A stretch of DNA of 64,000 nucleotides from Simmondsia chinensis (GCA_018398585.1 JAGTTD010000008.1:30061208-30125207), one strand, 5' to 3'. Positions 31,914-44,006 are shown, counted from the first letter of the stretch. Made by a program: numbers and translations. The notes: a model not told the origin generated them from the sequence alone.

Positions 31914-34480
31914 ATGGTTCCAAAGCGTACGTATCAGGACAATGGATGCAAGGGTCGAAACGAAGAGGCTTCCTATGAGGAGGGTTTGATGGTGGAGCCG
32001 TTGTCTCGGCTGGCTCCTTTACCCTTAAGATCCCCCGAAGAGATGGTTGTACGTGCTCAGTTTCCTGGGGCAGCTTTAACTCTTCCCTTGGGATCATTCG
32101 AGTCCTCAATGGTCAAAGTAGAGGGAATAAGGAAGTTTCGAGAAAAGTATTATTTTCCCAGTGACTATGAGATAACAAGGTCGGGGGAAAACGATAACCT
32201 ATTGTACCCTCATTTTCCTGATTCTTTTGTGGTTACCGTCGATTCTTTATAAGCGGGATTGAGATTTCCTTGACCGAGTATATTGGAATGGGTTTTTAGG
32301 CAATATTCTTTATGTCCTAGCCAAATTAGCCCCAGTGGTTTTCGAAGCATTTACTGTTACTTGGTTACTTGTTTTGTTGCAGGGCCAACCCCTTCTATGC
32401 TCAGTTTTGATTATTTGTTTAGGGCTAGATAGCTAAGGGGTGTAGTTACATTTGAGGGTAAAGTAGGGATTAAATTTGTAGAGAGTAACCCCTCCAAGTT
32501 GAACTTTTGGCAGAGCAAATTTGTTTGGGTGAGGCCCTCACACCCTCTCCACATTCCTACCTACTGTACCGTATTTAATAAGGGTAGTATCCCTTCGGAA
32601 GAGCGGTTATCTTCTCTTGACAGAGAAGTAGTCCTGTACTTTCAAAGGGATTTGGGTTTGCGGTTCTTGGCCATCAAGGATGTGTTGGCACAAGAAAGGG
32701 TTCTAATTAAAGCAGGTTTATGTGCCAGGCTGGTTAGTGGTGAGTGGTTTTCTCCTTATGAGAGAATCTTTCCCTTACTCTACTTTTTTTTGAATTTACG
32801 TTGTTTATCTTTGTCCTAGTTGTCCTTTCTTTTTCTGTTATGACAGGAGGCTAACGTGGATATCGTCAAGCTTACGGAAACCTATCATCAAGAGATGGAG
32901 AAAGTGGAGAAAAAAAGGAAAGAAAAGTACTGTTGAAAGTAAAAAAGCTTCTAAAAAAAGAAAGTAAGTTACCGTGAAGAGCAGGGAAGAGCCTTCGATA
33001 GAGACTTTACGGCTAAAAAGGCCAATAAGGACCAAAAGCAAGGCCCAGGCTACCGGCGGTAGTTCCATCCCAGGGATATCTTCTTCACAGGAAGATGTAC
33101 CGGGAGTCCCTATTGTCCAAGCATCTCCTGCCGTGGAGATGTCATCCCCAGCTCCTGATTTACAAGAAACAATTGCAGACGTGCTGCACCTAGAGGAGAA
33201 TATCTCTCAATCTGAATCTCAACCAAGAGAGGCAGTACCGGATGAGCCCCCAATTGAGGAGACACCTGAGGCATTATCGGAGGCCTTAACTCTTCCGGTA
33301 GAGAGAACAGTGGAGGAACCACTTCCAAATTATGCGGCATTGTTAAGCGAGCAATCTGTGCCAGAGGGGCTTCTACCACATGGTGGAGGAATGGTGTCAA
33401 TAGAGGTTCCTTTCCAACCCGAGGTGCCGGTACAAAGGATAGACAGCCCCGGTTTTTCAGACGGCTCTATCAGAGAGGGTTTCATTGCTTACGGAGACGC
33501 TACCGCCGATTCAAATGTCTTTGGGAGCTAATTCTTTCTTCGAGTTCCATTCCGCGGTACCAGCGCAAGAGTTATCTCTTGAAGAAGGCAGGGGTATGGG
33601 CTCCAAAACTGGCGGTGGTTCTGACATGTTTCCTCCCTCCTTTCTGATTGATCTCTTGGCTACCTAGGATCCCTTTTGTGTTCCTCCTCTTGAACTTACA
33701 CCTCCTTCTCCGCAGGGCAGAGTGTTCATGGTTGGTGGGGTTCCTTCCTATGAATTTCCTCATTTTGAAGGTTCAGCTTCCCTTTTCCCCCATGAGGGTG
33801 TAAACTTCGTTCAACGGGCTAGCTTGGAAACACTCCCTTTAGAGGGCCTACATCTCGTTGCCGGAGACACGCTTGCTACTTATGCTCTGAAGGTAGTGTC
33901 CTTTTGTTTGTTCCATTGCTTTACTGTTGCCTTAAATTTATACATTTGTGTTGTGAACACAGATTAGTTCTTGGTCCACTACCATAGCCCTGGGATGGTT
34001 TCGTGAGAAGGATGCAGTGGTTAAAGAACTTTCACAATTAAAGGAGGAGAATAAAAGAGTAACCGAGGAAGCACAAGGCATGAGAGCGAAGAAGGAAGAA
34101 GAGACCAGAGCCATTCTGCAGCTAAAGAAGGAGAAAAAAATAATAACTAAGGAGGCAGAAAAGCTACATGAAGAGAAAGAGAGGATGGCAAAGGAGATAG
34201 GGCTGCTGAGGGAGGAAAGAGAGAGAGAGCAGCAACGCAGGCTCAAAGTTCAAGGAAAGAGAAAGATGAAACATCCAGGGAGAACCAAAGGTTGAAGGAA
34301 GACCTTTTGGCTAGCCAGGAACAACTGGAGGGACTCCATGGTGAAGCTCAACGTTATCAGGCAGAAGCATCCAAAACTACAGTGGCTACTACACAAGCTA
34401 TTTTGCAGTTTAGAGCCAGAGATGAATTTCGTAGCCTGATGAGCTTTTTTTACTGGTAGGGTTTTACCTCGGATCTCCCT
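31914..34480 (+). pseudogene. Antisense additional ORF of Tat element (putative gypsy-type transposon protein), intron-containing
   Basis: ATG at 31914 opens a frame kept in phase to about 32735 despite stops near 32250, 32270 and 32429. It contains GIRKFREKYYFPSDYEITR-like text and GLRFP...QYSLCPSQISPSGFRS, which fits the plant 'putative gypsy type transposon' family (recalled as Pfam PF04195). A Pro/Glu/Ser-rich middle follows (32974-33531 and, after a frame change, 33485-33892). A clean GT...AG intron lies at 33893-33962 in phase 0. The C-terminal part (33963-34480) is strongly charged coiled coil (KELSQLKEENKRVTEEAQ) ending in DEFRSLMSFF. Extra antisense ORFs of this sort between pol and the 3' LTR are described for Tat elements; their function is unknown. 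Here it is broken. Confidence 0.75.
33893..33962 (+). other. Spliceosomal intron in the antisense ORF
   Basis: A 70-bp interval starting GTAGTGTCC and ending GTGAACACAG interrupts two frames that join in phase 0 (...TYALK before, ISSWSTTIALGWF after), with a T-rich interior as in plant introns. Its presence implies the antisense gene is made from its own transcript, because an intron in the element's genomic sense strand would not be removed. Confidence 0.7.
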
Positions 34481-35090
34481 GGGTTTGCTTGCCGTTTAGT
34501 CCACAGCAGACCTGGTCTCAGGCACAAGTTTCTTCAGTAAGTGGCAGATCAGTTTCATCAAGATATTGCGCATTCAAGGGGAGCAACCAGAGGCAACCAA
34601 TCATGATCGCCTGCTACTTTTGACTCCTATTGTCTTATCTTTCCTTTTTCTCTTCTTTTTTGTTCTTATGGAAAATTAGAATAGAAAGATGTATGGACCC
34701 CTTTTTTTCTTTTTGCTATGATTATGTTTTTTGAATGCAAATGCCTTATGTTTTTAGGGGTCTTTTTGGTTTTTTGTGGCTACGATGTATCTGTTATGTT
34801 GATGAATATATACTTCTGGCACTATTCCTAGTTATAAATTGAAGATCTATACTGTTTTCCCTCAAACCACGCCGGGTGTACTAAAATGACTTCTATTGTT
34901 AACAAAACATATGTTAATGTATAACTTAACCTTTTACATTAGGTAAACTACAAATTAACATGACCGGGACATACTTTATCCAAAATTCAACATACCTTGG
35001 TATCTTGTAAGGGTCTTCTATTTCATACAAGCAAGCATATTGTAATATCTTAATTTTTGGGGTTTTTGATACATTCCCTAAGTTGTTGCT
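34481..35090. other. Convergent 3' ends of antisense ORF and pol
   Basis: Non-coding interval between two genes pointing at each other. AT-rich with T runs and no open frame. It would hold the 3' UTR of the plus-strand ORF and part of the element's 3' untranslated region. Confidence 0.5.
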
Positions 35091-36112
35091 ATTACACATA
35101 GTACTTCTTCAGGTTTTTCATGTTCCATGCTCGAGGTATCCTGGTACCGTTAACATGCTCCAACTTATAACTCCCATTTCCTAATTTCCCGGCTACATGG
35201 TAAGGCCCTTCCCAGTTGGCTGCTACCTTACCTGCCCCTATTCCTTGTTGAGTGGTGCTTGCTCGACGAAGGACTAGGTCTCCTACTTCTACACTTCTTT
35301 AATTTACATGTATGTTATAATATTGGGATATTAGCAGTTTTTGGGCCGCTATGCGGAGGAGGGTGTTTTCCCTAACTTCATCCGCTAAGTCAAGGGAGTT
35401 TCTTCGTAGTTCTTCATTCTCAGGTCCATAGTAATTTTGTACTCGGTAGCTGGGGTCTCCCACTTCTACCGGGATCATGGCTTCAGCCGCCATAAACCAC
35501 CATGAATGGGGTTTCCTCTATGGCTACTCTATAAATGGTGTGATGAGCCTATAGAACGCTAGATAGTTCTTCTACCCGTCTACCCTTGGCATCTTCTAGT
35601 CTTCACCATAGTCCACTGAGTATTTGTTTATTTTCTGCCTTTTCCTGCCCATTACTCTGAGGATATGCCACAAATGCGAAATGAAGGGCAATCCTCATAT
35701 GTTGGCAGTATTTGCAGAACCTTGGTGAATTTATCAGTTATAATGGCTTGGGGAATCCCAAAACAGTTGATGATGTTTTTCCATAAGAACTGACGTGGGG
35801 CATTATCTGTTATTCTTGCTACCGCCTCCGTTTCTACCCATTTGCTGAAGTAATCTACAACAACTATTAAGAATTTTCTTTGTCCGCTAGCCAGCAAGAA
35901 TGGTCCTAGAATGTCCATCCCCACTGATCAAAGGGTATGGGATCAATGATAGGGTGTGGCGGTACCACTGGAACATGGATAAGCAGTGCGAACCTTCGAC
36001 ATTTGTCACACTTTTGAACTAGTGTGCACGCGTCCTTCTTCATGGTAGGCCAGAAATATCCTACTCTTAGTGCCATTCCCACAACGTCCGCTTCCCAATG
36101 TGTACCCTGCAA
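35091..36112 (-). pseudogene. Tat integrase
   Basis: Frame 35906-36112 gives the zinc-binding part (THWEADVVGMALRVGYFWPT ... CDKCRRFA, the CX2C half). Frame 35652-35924 gives the catalytic core start (MDILGPF with catalytic Asp, FLIVVVDYFSKWVETEA, and IPQAIITDK, where the second Asp lies). The C-terminal module runs from 35493 down to about 35091, ending RIPRAWNMKNLKKYYV. Frame breaks near 35910 and 35650 separate the pieces. Confidence 0.85.
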
Positions 36113-36306
36113 ATTCCTTCATGGGTCTTTCTTAACACTTAGTTTCCTTCTTCGGTTAAGCACTTTAGCAAAGGGTGTGTGAATGACCTTTTGTAGAGTT
36201 GTTGGTCAATCACTGCGAAACGGGCTGCTAGCCTTTGTAAACTTCATGCCTAGTTTTTATCTGTGGGTACCTTACCTTGAAGAATGAAGTCCGAGATTGG
36301 ACGCAT

Positions 36307-37380
36307 TCATCCATCTTTGTGTTGTACTTGCATTACGTCTGTAGGTATACGCTTGTTCAAATACTTGACGTTGGATTTTTGTACCTTGATGTGCCCCTTT
36401 TGCTCTTCTACCGCATGCTTGATGCTTGCAAACCGGCTTAGTTCGTCAGCACGCTTGTTGTCCTCCTGGGAGATCCCTTGTATGCTAAAGCTTTCTAATT
36501 CAGAAATCCTCTTCCGAACCAGCTCAAGATATTGTGCTAAATGGGGCTCCTTTACTCCATACTTCACGGTTACTTAGTTTACTATTAACTCACTCAAAAC
36601 TTCAACACACTTAGCTCCTGCAGTTCTAGGGAAATCAACCCCTAAAAGGAGTGCCTCATACTGGGCTTCGTTATTAGTTGCTTCGATGTTTAATTTTACT
36701 GCATACTCTGCACATTTGCCTTTCGGATTTACCAGCACTATTCTTGCACCATGACCACCCTGATTCACGTAACCATCTACGAACACTTTCCACACATGTT
36801 TTCCCTTGAAGGGTGCTGACAACTCAGGCATTTCGTAGTCAAAATTGCATTCTACCAGGAAATCAGTTAGGGCTTGGGCTTTAATAGCCCTCCGGGGTGA
36901 ATTAAGTACATCGTACTCCGAAAGCTGAACTTCCCATCCTAGCATTCTTCCTGAACAGTCTAGCCCTACAAGTAGTTTTTTGAAAGGGAGGTTGGTAAGC
37001 ACGGTAATAATGTGGGCCTGAAAATAAGGTCTCAATTTGTGTGCAGCTGTAACTAAGGCCAGTGTGGTCTTTTCAACAGAGGATACCTCCTTTCTAGATC
37101 CTTGAGAGTTTGCTTACTAAGTATACCGGGAGTTGTTGCCCTTCATGATTAGCCACCAGAACCGCACTCGTGGTATTTTCAAAGAAAGTAAACACTTAAT
37201 TCCTCGTTTGATTCAGGTGAGGTAATGACAGGAGGGTGTGCCAGATGTTGCCTCAGTTGACCAAAGACGTACTCACATTCCTCGTTCCAACAAAAAGGTT
37301 GCTTTTTTTGCAATATCTTAAAAAACGATGACTAGTAAATCGATTAAGGGAAGCCATGTAGCCGGCCAATTTCTAGAAAT
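36307..37380 (-). pseudogene. Tat RNase H region, including second (archaeal-type) RNase H
   Basis: The upstream part (about 37040-37380) is a decayed first RNase H, with stops. Frame 36574-37035 then contains a second RNase H-like domain: KVFVDGYVNQGGHGARIVLV (first catalytic Asp), IEATNNEAQYEALLLGVDF (catalytic Glu within NNEAQYEA). The next frame, 36307-36567, reads HLAQYLELVRKRISELESF and DNKRADELSRFAS (the final Asp motif), after a stop. Dual RNase H is a recognised trait of the Tat lineage. Confidence 0.82.
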
Positions 37381-37382
37381 CT

Positions 37383-38291
37383 TTAGGAGAGTGAGGGGAC
37401 CCTTTCAAGGATGGCATGCACTTTTCTGGGGTTGGCCTGGATTCCTCGAGCACTCACGATAAATCCCAATAATTTTCCTACTGGTACCATGAATGAACAT
37501 TTTTCTAGGTTCAACTTCATGTGGTAATTTCTGAGTGCCTTTAAGGCTTCATTTAAATCAGCAACATGTCCCAATTCCTGCCTAGACTTAACTATCATAT
37601 CATCTACGTACACCTCCATGTTACGGCCAATTTGGGGGGCAAAGATCTTGTTGACCAGCCGTTTATATGTGGCCCCAGCATTCTTGAGCCCGAATGGTGT
37701 AACTTTGTTTTAGTATGTGCCTTTAGCTGTTATGAAGGATGTTTTTTCTTGATCATGCGGGTGCATTTGAATTTGATGATACCCCGAGAAGGCATCCATA
37801 AAATCGAGCAGCTCACATCATACCGTTGAATCTACCAGCCTATCTATCTTGCGCAAGGGATATGACTCCTTTGGACATGCTTCATTGAGGTCTATAAAAT
37901 CCACGCACATCCTCCAACTTCCATTCGGCTTCTTCACTAATACTACGTTAGCAAGCCATTCTGGATATAACACTTCCCCGATGAATCCTGCTCATGTTAA
38001 TCTTTGTACCTTAGCTTTAATGGCTTCATTGCGCTCTATACAAAAGCTACGTCTCCGCTGCTTAACAGGTTTCTGGTCAGTCCGTATGTTGAGTTGATGG
38101 GTAATCACCTCTGGCGGTATTCCTGGCATTTCTTCTATGGCGAATGCAAAAACATCTTTGTACTGCTTTAGAAGTTCACCAATTTCTTTTCTTAGGCGTT
38201 GGGCTAGCGATGTACCCAAATGGGGGTATCGTCCTAGCTCCAATTCATATTTTTCCAAGGGAAGAGGGGTTGAGTTTAAATTTGAAGACAT
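37383..38291 (-). pseudogene. Tat reverse transcriptase
   Basis: From 38291 the frame runs through a connector (YPHLGTSLAQRLRKEIGELL) into RT fingers. After a stop near 37992 the sequence still encodes WLANVVLVKKPNGSWRMCVD and DLNEACPKESYPL, the characteristic Tat/Athila wording of motif A surroundings. The catalytic box is intact as MEVYVDDMIVKS at 37583-37619, followed by LGFIVSARGIQANPRKV. At least two frame changes fall between 37992 and 37620. Confidence 0.87.
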
Positions 38292-38409
38292 CTAAGTTCG
38301 GCTAATTCAGTAGCCATTATAATAGAGTCAAGAAAGGTGTGATAATATTAAGAGATTGAGCCCTGACTACTGCGTACTATCATTATGCTCCTGGTATCGG
38401 CCTCAAACG

Positions 38410-39051
38410 TCAAGCCAAATGATAGGTGGAGACTATTGCTTTCAAACGGTTCAAGGAGGGTCTTCCCAGAATCGTGTTATATACAAAGGGAGCGTCTATA
38501 ACTAGAAATTCAATCTTTATTCTACGTTGTCCTGCATTACCCTGAAAAGTCGTTGTTAGCACTATCTTGCCGTGCGGTATTATGGAATTTCTTGTGAACC
38601 CAACAACATGGCACGATGCAGGGATGAGAGAAGTAGTTGGGATTCCCATCTTAACGTAACAGTCTAAGAAGACTACATTTACAGAGCTCCCTTAGTCAAA
38701 CAATATTTGGCGCACGACATACCCGTGATTGTTAGCGGTTATAACGAGAGGGTTTTCTTGAAGTACATTCACCCCTTGAGCGTCTTCTTTAGTAAAACTT
38801 ATGCACACTGATTTTTTATATACAGGGTCCAATCCCTCTTTCTCCTTTTCTGCTTTTTGCTTATGCTGGGAGGACGGGTGTCCTCTTGTGATGGCGGCAA
38901 TAACTTTGGGTACTGAGTTATTAGGATTTTTATCACCACCATCATTATTTTGGGTCATTCCCATCTTTATTCTCTTCAAATTTGCGTATTCTACCCAGTG
39001 CCCCATGCGTTTAGCCTCCTTCGTATTGTATTCTAAAGTGCGGCACTCCAC
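38410..39051 (-). pseudogene. Tat protease region with stop inside the active site
   Basis: One frame from 39051 to 38410, broken only by an ochre stop at 38690-38692. The stop falls directly after the Asp of the retropepsin-like site (ILFD-stop-GSS, where relatives have D(T/S)GSS), so protease and everything downstream would be lost from the polyprotein. Upstream, VECRTLEYNTKEAKRMGHW resembles the post-knuckle segment of Tat gag; downstream FLVIDAPFVYNTILGRPSLN is the typical protease flap and C-terminal region. Confidence 0.8.
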
Positions 39052-39331
39052 TGTGTTATGGGTAAATGTCTGATGGTACGAGCATCAGTTGGTTTTTTCA
39101 TCTCAAAGCAAAGCATTAGTGGGATCTTTAGGTGGCTCTTTTGTCTTTACCTCTAAGAGTGGCCATAGGGTTTCTTGCCGAATTGGAGGTTTGAAGATAG
39201 GCCCATAGTTTCTTATTGGGCGAGCACTTCTTCGTGGTGGTCTAAGATCCTCCGTTTGTCCTGAGGACGGTCCTGACTAAATCCATTCAGGCCTTGGATT
39301 TACTTGCATTGCATCTTCAGCAGAGATATAC

Positions 39332-40138
39332 TTATTGGCTTGCGCCAGAGTTCATCAATCGTTGAAGGTGGCCCTTAAACTCAAATTTGAAATTAGAGTT
39401 CTGTAACCCATTGATAAAAGAGGTAATGGCCGTTTCATCGGATAGGCTTGCAACATCAATCATAGCACGTGTGAAACATCGTACATAGCCCCTCAAAGGT
39501 TCGAATTCATGCGGATGTAGCTTAAGGAGATGTGCAACTGTCTTCCTTCTTATTTTATTGCTGACGAAGTGATGCACAAATCGCTCCAAAAGCTCAGAGA
39601 AACTGTTAATAGATGAACTTGGGACGGACACAAACCAGTTCTATGCAACTCCCTTCAAGGTAGCTGGGAAGTATTTGCACCATATATCTTTTCCCACATC
39701 ATGTAGATACATTCGCGCCATAAAACCAACTAGGTGATCCTCCGGATCTTGAGTCCCATGAAATAGGTCAATATTTGGAATCTTCACCTTTCCCACTGGA
39801 GCCAAAAGGATTCGGGGTGTGAATGGCGAATGGGTTCCTGGTACAGAAGGTGTTACAACTGGTCTGGGAGCTCTCCTGTTGCTCCTCTTTGTATGGTTTT
39901 GATAAGTACTTGTTGTAGATTCGGTGACCTTATTTGGGCTTTGAACCTGGGTGTGCTGAGACATCCTTTGTGTAGTTGTAAACCGACTAGGATTTGGGAT
40001 TCGTTTTGTGTCATTGCTGGGTATTTGTGTGAAAAGTTGGCTTATCTGATTTTGAAGCCGATTGAATTGATCTTGAGTTACATAACCTGGGTTATGATGC
40101 CCCCCACTGGGGTTAGTGGAGCGGCTGGTGTTGTACAT
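39332..40138 (-). pseudogene. Tat gag
   Basis: ATG at 40138 lies about 25 nt past the primer site. The N-terminal half is Gln/Asn/Thr-rich and poorly conserved. The capsid domain follows: QDPEDHLVGFMARMYLHD, CKYFPATLKGVA, then, after an in-frame TAG at 39641 where the family has Gln before (N/R)WF, SFSELLERFVHHFVSNKIRR and LRGYVRCFTRAM. That is the standard retrotransposon gag pattern. The reading frame is the same on both sides of the stop. Confidence 0.85.
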
Positions 40139-40160
40139 GTGAAAAGTTCTGATGCCCTTC

Positions 40161-40175
40161 CCATAGATGGCGCCA
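40161..40175 (-). other. Primer binding site, TGGCGCC type
   Basis: On the minus strand TGGCGCCATCTATGG begins two bases after the 5' LTR. TGGCGCC starts are known in Tat/Athila elements and differ from the tRNA-Met sites of the other LTR elements here. Confidence 0.8.
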
Positions 40176-40177
40176 AT

Positions 40178-40540
40178 TGTATTGGGGGTTTTTTTTTGTG
40201 AGGTTCGAAAAGGGAGAACTAGACTCAAGTTCCTTGCCCTCTGCTTCCTTGTGCTTTTTGCTTTTATAGGGAATGGGAAGGGGTAAGCGGTATTTAGAAA
40301 AAATAGGCAGTAGTGGAATGAAGTAGGCGGCATTATGGGAACTAGCTGGTTCCCTGTGGGGTGAGGGGGTACCATATGCTCATTAGTTGGGTATGCAGTA
40401 GACGGTCATTGGATCACCCAGAAGACTCGTCGGTATATAAGGGAAGAGTTCTCTCCATTTCTAAAATGTGACTGTTGGACGGTACTGTCTTTATAATGCA
40501 GCGTTTTCATTTCTGCTAGCCTTTGGGGGTACCCCTAACA
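40178..40540 (-). repeat. 5' LTR of Tat element
   Basis: 363 bp, TGTATT...CTAACA, pair of 30943-31307. It retains the better-preserved termini. Contains a TATATAAGGG promoter-like word on the plus strand and, on the minus strand, several AT-rich candidates. Confidence 0.88.
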
Positions 40541-40621
40541 CTGTATAAAGTAGAATCCTTCTCCAACTCTTACTCTTGTGTTCGAGTTGAAGGTGAAGAC
40601 ATGGATAAAGTTCTAGATTTT

Positions 40622-41000
40622 TGATGCAGCCCGTTAATGGATGGCTTGGCATGTTAGTGGGTACTACTTGGTGGATACGAGGGTTAGAAAGTACGGAGAC
40701 GTGGTTGAGGATGAGTTTGTTTTGTAGTAAGATTAATCTTTATTTTTTTGTAATTATCTTTTTAGTTTTTTATTCTTAGTTAAATAGCTCCTCTATTTAA
40801 GGAAGAGAAGATCTAGGTTTTTTAGCATGCATAATTTCATATTTAATTTCAAGAGCTTCTAAGGTTTTCTCTCTTTCTCAGGCTGTGAGAAATTGAGTAG
40901 CTTGTTTTTCCCCTTGTTCTTACTATTTTCGTAATAAGAAATTAAGAGAAGGCTGTTGAACCTTCCCATTCCTCTAATTTTCCAGTTGTGCGCAGCATCA
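40622..41000 (+). repeat. 5' LTR of gypsy element (outer nest level)
   Basis: 379 bp, TGATGC...GCATCA, with many differences from its partner at 60199-60575 (for example the first 60 bp), indicating an old insertion. Contains CTCCTCTATTTAAGGAAG, a likely TATA region. Confidence 0.88.
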
Positions 41001-41117
41001 ATTGGGATCAAAGCTCAGAACGACTTCTGAGATGGACCGTGAGAGACAAAGTACATCGCCGTCGGACATGTTTACGAGTGAGACGTACAACGGAAGAACG
41101 ATAGAAGATTCAAGGAT

Positions 41118-42300
41118 ATGGAAGAGAGATTCCGGTGCATCAAAAGGTGCTTGATTCAATTGGGTGCAAATCCAGATCAAGACCCAGACAAGCAACCTCA
41201 AAACCCACTGGCGAGGGGTGGCACGGACAAGACGGATGAGAGCCTTCAAAGCCCATTTCTAGATGCTGAGTTATTGGATCAGAAGATGAGGAGGCACCGC
41301 CCTCGTACCCGTAACACTGCTGATTTTGATGATTGGAGGTGGGAATCCGATCTTTGGATTCAAATTTCAGAGTTTAATGGAGGATGATGCCTGGAGGATT
41401 TCTGGGATACGCTTAGGAGGTTCTCGAGTTTAAGGAGGTGCCGGAGAGGAAGTAGACGCCATTGGTTCCTGCCTAGTTACGTGGTAGGGCCGCCACCTGA
41501 TGGCAATAGCTGAAACACACGCAGCTACGTCAAGGGAAAAGATAGAGACGTGGGAGAAGATGAAGAAACAGATGCGAGGCACATTCTTGCCTCACAAACA
41601 TGCCAAGGTGTTGTACCAGCGTTTGCAAGGGTTGCCTCAGGGCCCTAGATCCGTGGAGGAGTACACGGCAGAGTTCTACTCATTGGTTGCCAGGATTGAC
41701 TTGGCAGAGACGGGAGAGCAATTAGCAGATCATTATATTGGCATATTGAAGGAGTGTATACATGAGGTGTTGAACATGTTTGACATCTTTTCCGTCCCAG
41801 AGGCAAGCCAGAGACTGGTGAATGTTAAGTGACAGCAAAGGCTTTGCCAAGTTGGCCGAGCCTGGTGAGCAGAGGTTGGCGGAAGAGACTAAGTAAGAGC
41901 ATCGCCAAATCAGAGCGCATAGAACAGGCCAGTAATCACCAATATCAGTAACCCGGCTACTCAGGACTTGGCGAGTACTTCAGAACCCGTTGCTTTAAGT
42001 GTGGATATATAGGACACTGTGTTGCTGAATGTTGTAAGAGTGACAGACCCAGCAAGGGTCTTTTCATCAAGGAGTTCCGTGGAGGGGATGGCGGGGTTAG
42101 TGAGGAAGACACCCAGACTGAGTTGGCGCCACTAGAAGAGGACGTCGTGGTAGGTGATGAAGGACGCCTACTTGTGGTTAGGTGCTCTTGCTTTGTGCCA
42201 AGAGGAGAATCGAGAGATGGATTTACTCGAGAAGTTGTGAGAATGTGATTTCCGAAGAGGAGGTCGCCAAGCAGAGGTTGAAGACAAAAGCTCATCCTAG
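41118..42300 (+). pseudogene. Gypsy gag (outer element)
   Basis: Frame 41118-41387 encodes the N-terminal part ending LWIQISEFNGG, typical of chromovirus gag. Frame 41500-41832 has WEKMKKQMRGTFLPHKHAKV and QGPRSVEEYTAEFYSLVARI, the capsid core. A zinc knuckle CFKCGYIGHCVAEC (CX2CX4HX4C) is encoded at about 41991-42032. Frame shifts separate each piece. Confidence 0.85.
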
Positions 42301-42343
42301 CTCAAACAAGTTATAGTGGCTCAAGAAAGGAAACCAGGTAATC

Positions 42344-44006
42344 GTGTCTAAACGATGTTTGGTCAATTTTTCGATTGGGTCGAAGTACAAGGATGGCATT
42401 TGGTGTGACATTGTCACCATGGACACTTGCCATTTGTTGTTGGGCCGCCCATGGCAATATGATAGGAGTGCCATCCATGACGGATGGAAGAACATGTATA
42501 GCTTCATCTTCGTTGGGAAGAAGATTATCTTACTTCCCAAGAAGGATGAGGCGCCTCGAGTTTTAATAACTCAACACTCAAGTATACAGGGCCGAGCTAT
42601 GTTTGCCAAGAAGGTTTGCGACACCAAGATCGTCTTCGTATTGATTGGGAAAGAGAGCAAGGTGAATCCAGGGGAGATGCTAAGTGAGGTTGCTTCCTTG
42701 TTGAGTGAGTTCGCTAATGTCTTTTCGGATACTTTAAAGCATCGCATTGATCTGATGCCAGGGGCTACTTCGCCGAATAGGCCTCACTGCCATATGAGTC
42801 TGTCAAACCATGAGAAGTAGAGGTGCCAAGTGGAGGAACTGCTCGCCAAGTTGTTTATCCCGTAGAGTTTGAGTCCTTGTGCAATGCCGGCTCTGTTGAC
42901 GCCAAAGAAGGATGGCAGTTGGTGGATGTGTGTGGACAATAGAGCCATCAACAAGATCACAGTGCACTACCGATTCCCTATTCCGAGTTTGGATGACCTA
43001 CTTGATCAATTATGCATTGTGAAGGTGCTCACCAAGTTGGACTTAAAGAGCGGGTATCATTAAATCCGCTTCTTGCCTGGAGATCTTCAAGACTCAAGAA
43101 GGATTGTACGAGCGGCTTGTCATTCCATTCAGGTTGTCAAATGCGCCAAGTACCTTCATTCGATTTCTGAATCCGGTACTATGTTAGTTCATTGGAAAGT
43201 TCGTCGTTGTTTACTTTGGCGACATCTTGATCTACAACTAGAGTAAGGATGAGCATTATGCTCATCTCAGGGATGTCTTGATTACCTTGTGGAAGCAATA
43301 TCTATTCACCGCCTTAGAGAAGTGTGAGTTCATCAGAGACAGGGTGACCTTCCTTAGGTTTGTTGTGTCCTAGAATAGCATATCAGATGACGAAGGGAAG
43401 ATCGCGGCAATACGGGACTGGCCACAGCCGAAGACAATTGGCGAAGTCAAGAGCTTCCATGGATTGGCGTCTTTCTATAGGCACTTTGTGCCTAAGTTTA
43501 GCTTTGTTATGGCGCCAATCATGGATTGTATGAAGGGGAGTTCCTTTGCTTAAACTCCAGACGTAGCTGACGCCTTTGAAGAAATCAAGAGGAGGCTAAA
43601 CACGGTACCGGTATTAGCTTTGCCCGACTTCCAAAAGATGTTTAAGCTTCACATAGACGCCTCCAAAATTGGCATTGGTGCCATGCTCAGCTAAGAGGGG
43701 AGACAAATAGCATACGTTAGCGAGAAGCTTGATGGCATTAAGTTGAATTACTCTAGTTATGACATCGAGTTCTATGCGGTGATCGGAGCGCTGAGGCATT
43801 GGATGTCCTACCTCACCAACATGGAGTTCGTGTTATACTCCAATAACATGGCCTTAAAATACATCAATAGTCAGGATAAGCTCTCAGATCGGCACGCCAA
43901 GTGGGCAAGCTACATTCAGCTTTTTCACTTTGTCATCAAGCATAAGTCTGGCACCTTGAACAAAGTGGCGGATGCAATGAGTTGGGGGAATCTTATCTTA
44001 TCATAG
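42344..44006 (+). pseudogene. Gypsy protease-tail, reverse transcriptase and RNase H (outer element)
   Basis: Frame 42344-43063 is in phase apart from stops at 42818 and 42863. It gives VTMDTCHLLLGRPWQYD (post-protease), then [20 protein letters not shown] and [12 protein letters not shown] (motif A Asp). A TAA at 43061 replaces the Gln of GYHQIR. The catalytic box at about 43210 reads FVVVYFGDILIY, with the first Asp of the YFDD pair changed to Gly. RNase H is seen at 43620-44006, with FKLHIDASKIGIGAMLS and MEFVLYSNNMALKYIN (the DH segment altered to NN) and LNKVADAMSW. Confidence 0.87.

Larger units (their letters stand above)
30943..40540 (-). mobile_element. Tat-lineage Ty3/gypsy retrotransposon with extra antisense gene
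   Basis: LTRs of 365 and 363 bp (30943-31307 and 40178-40540) are highly similar. A TGGCGCC-type primer site follows the right (5') LTR, as in Tat/Athila elements rather than tRNA-Met users. Pol on the minus strand carries two RNase H-type domains and no chromodomain, again Tat features. Between pol (ends about 35090) and the 3' LTR lies 3.8 kb of plus-strand coding sequence, the extra ORF known in some Tat elements, preceded by an F-box gene fragment. Flanking pentamers do not match (TTAGC, CTGTA), so either the target duplication is lost or ends have drifted. Multiple stops make it defective. Confidence 0.88.

Noticed and set aside
34017..34295. Coiled-coil ORF as an independent host gene
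   Set aside because: It joins in phase through a short intron to the upstream part of the Tat antisense ORF and lies between that element's pol and 3' LTR.
30938..40545. A 5-bp target duplication for the Tat element
   Set aside because: Flanking pentamers TTAGC and CTGTA do not match, and no shifted alignment gave a convincing duplication, so none is claimed.
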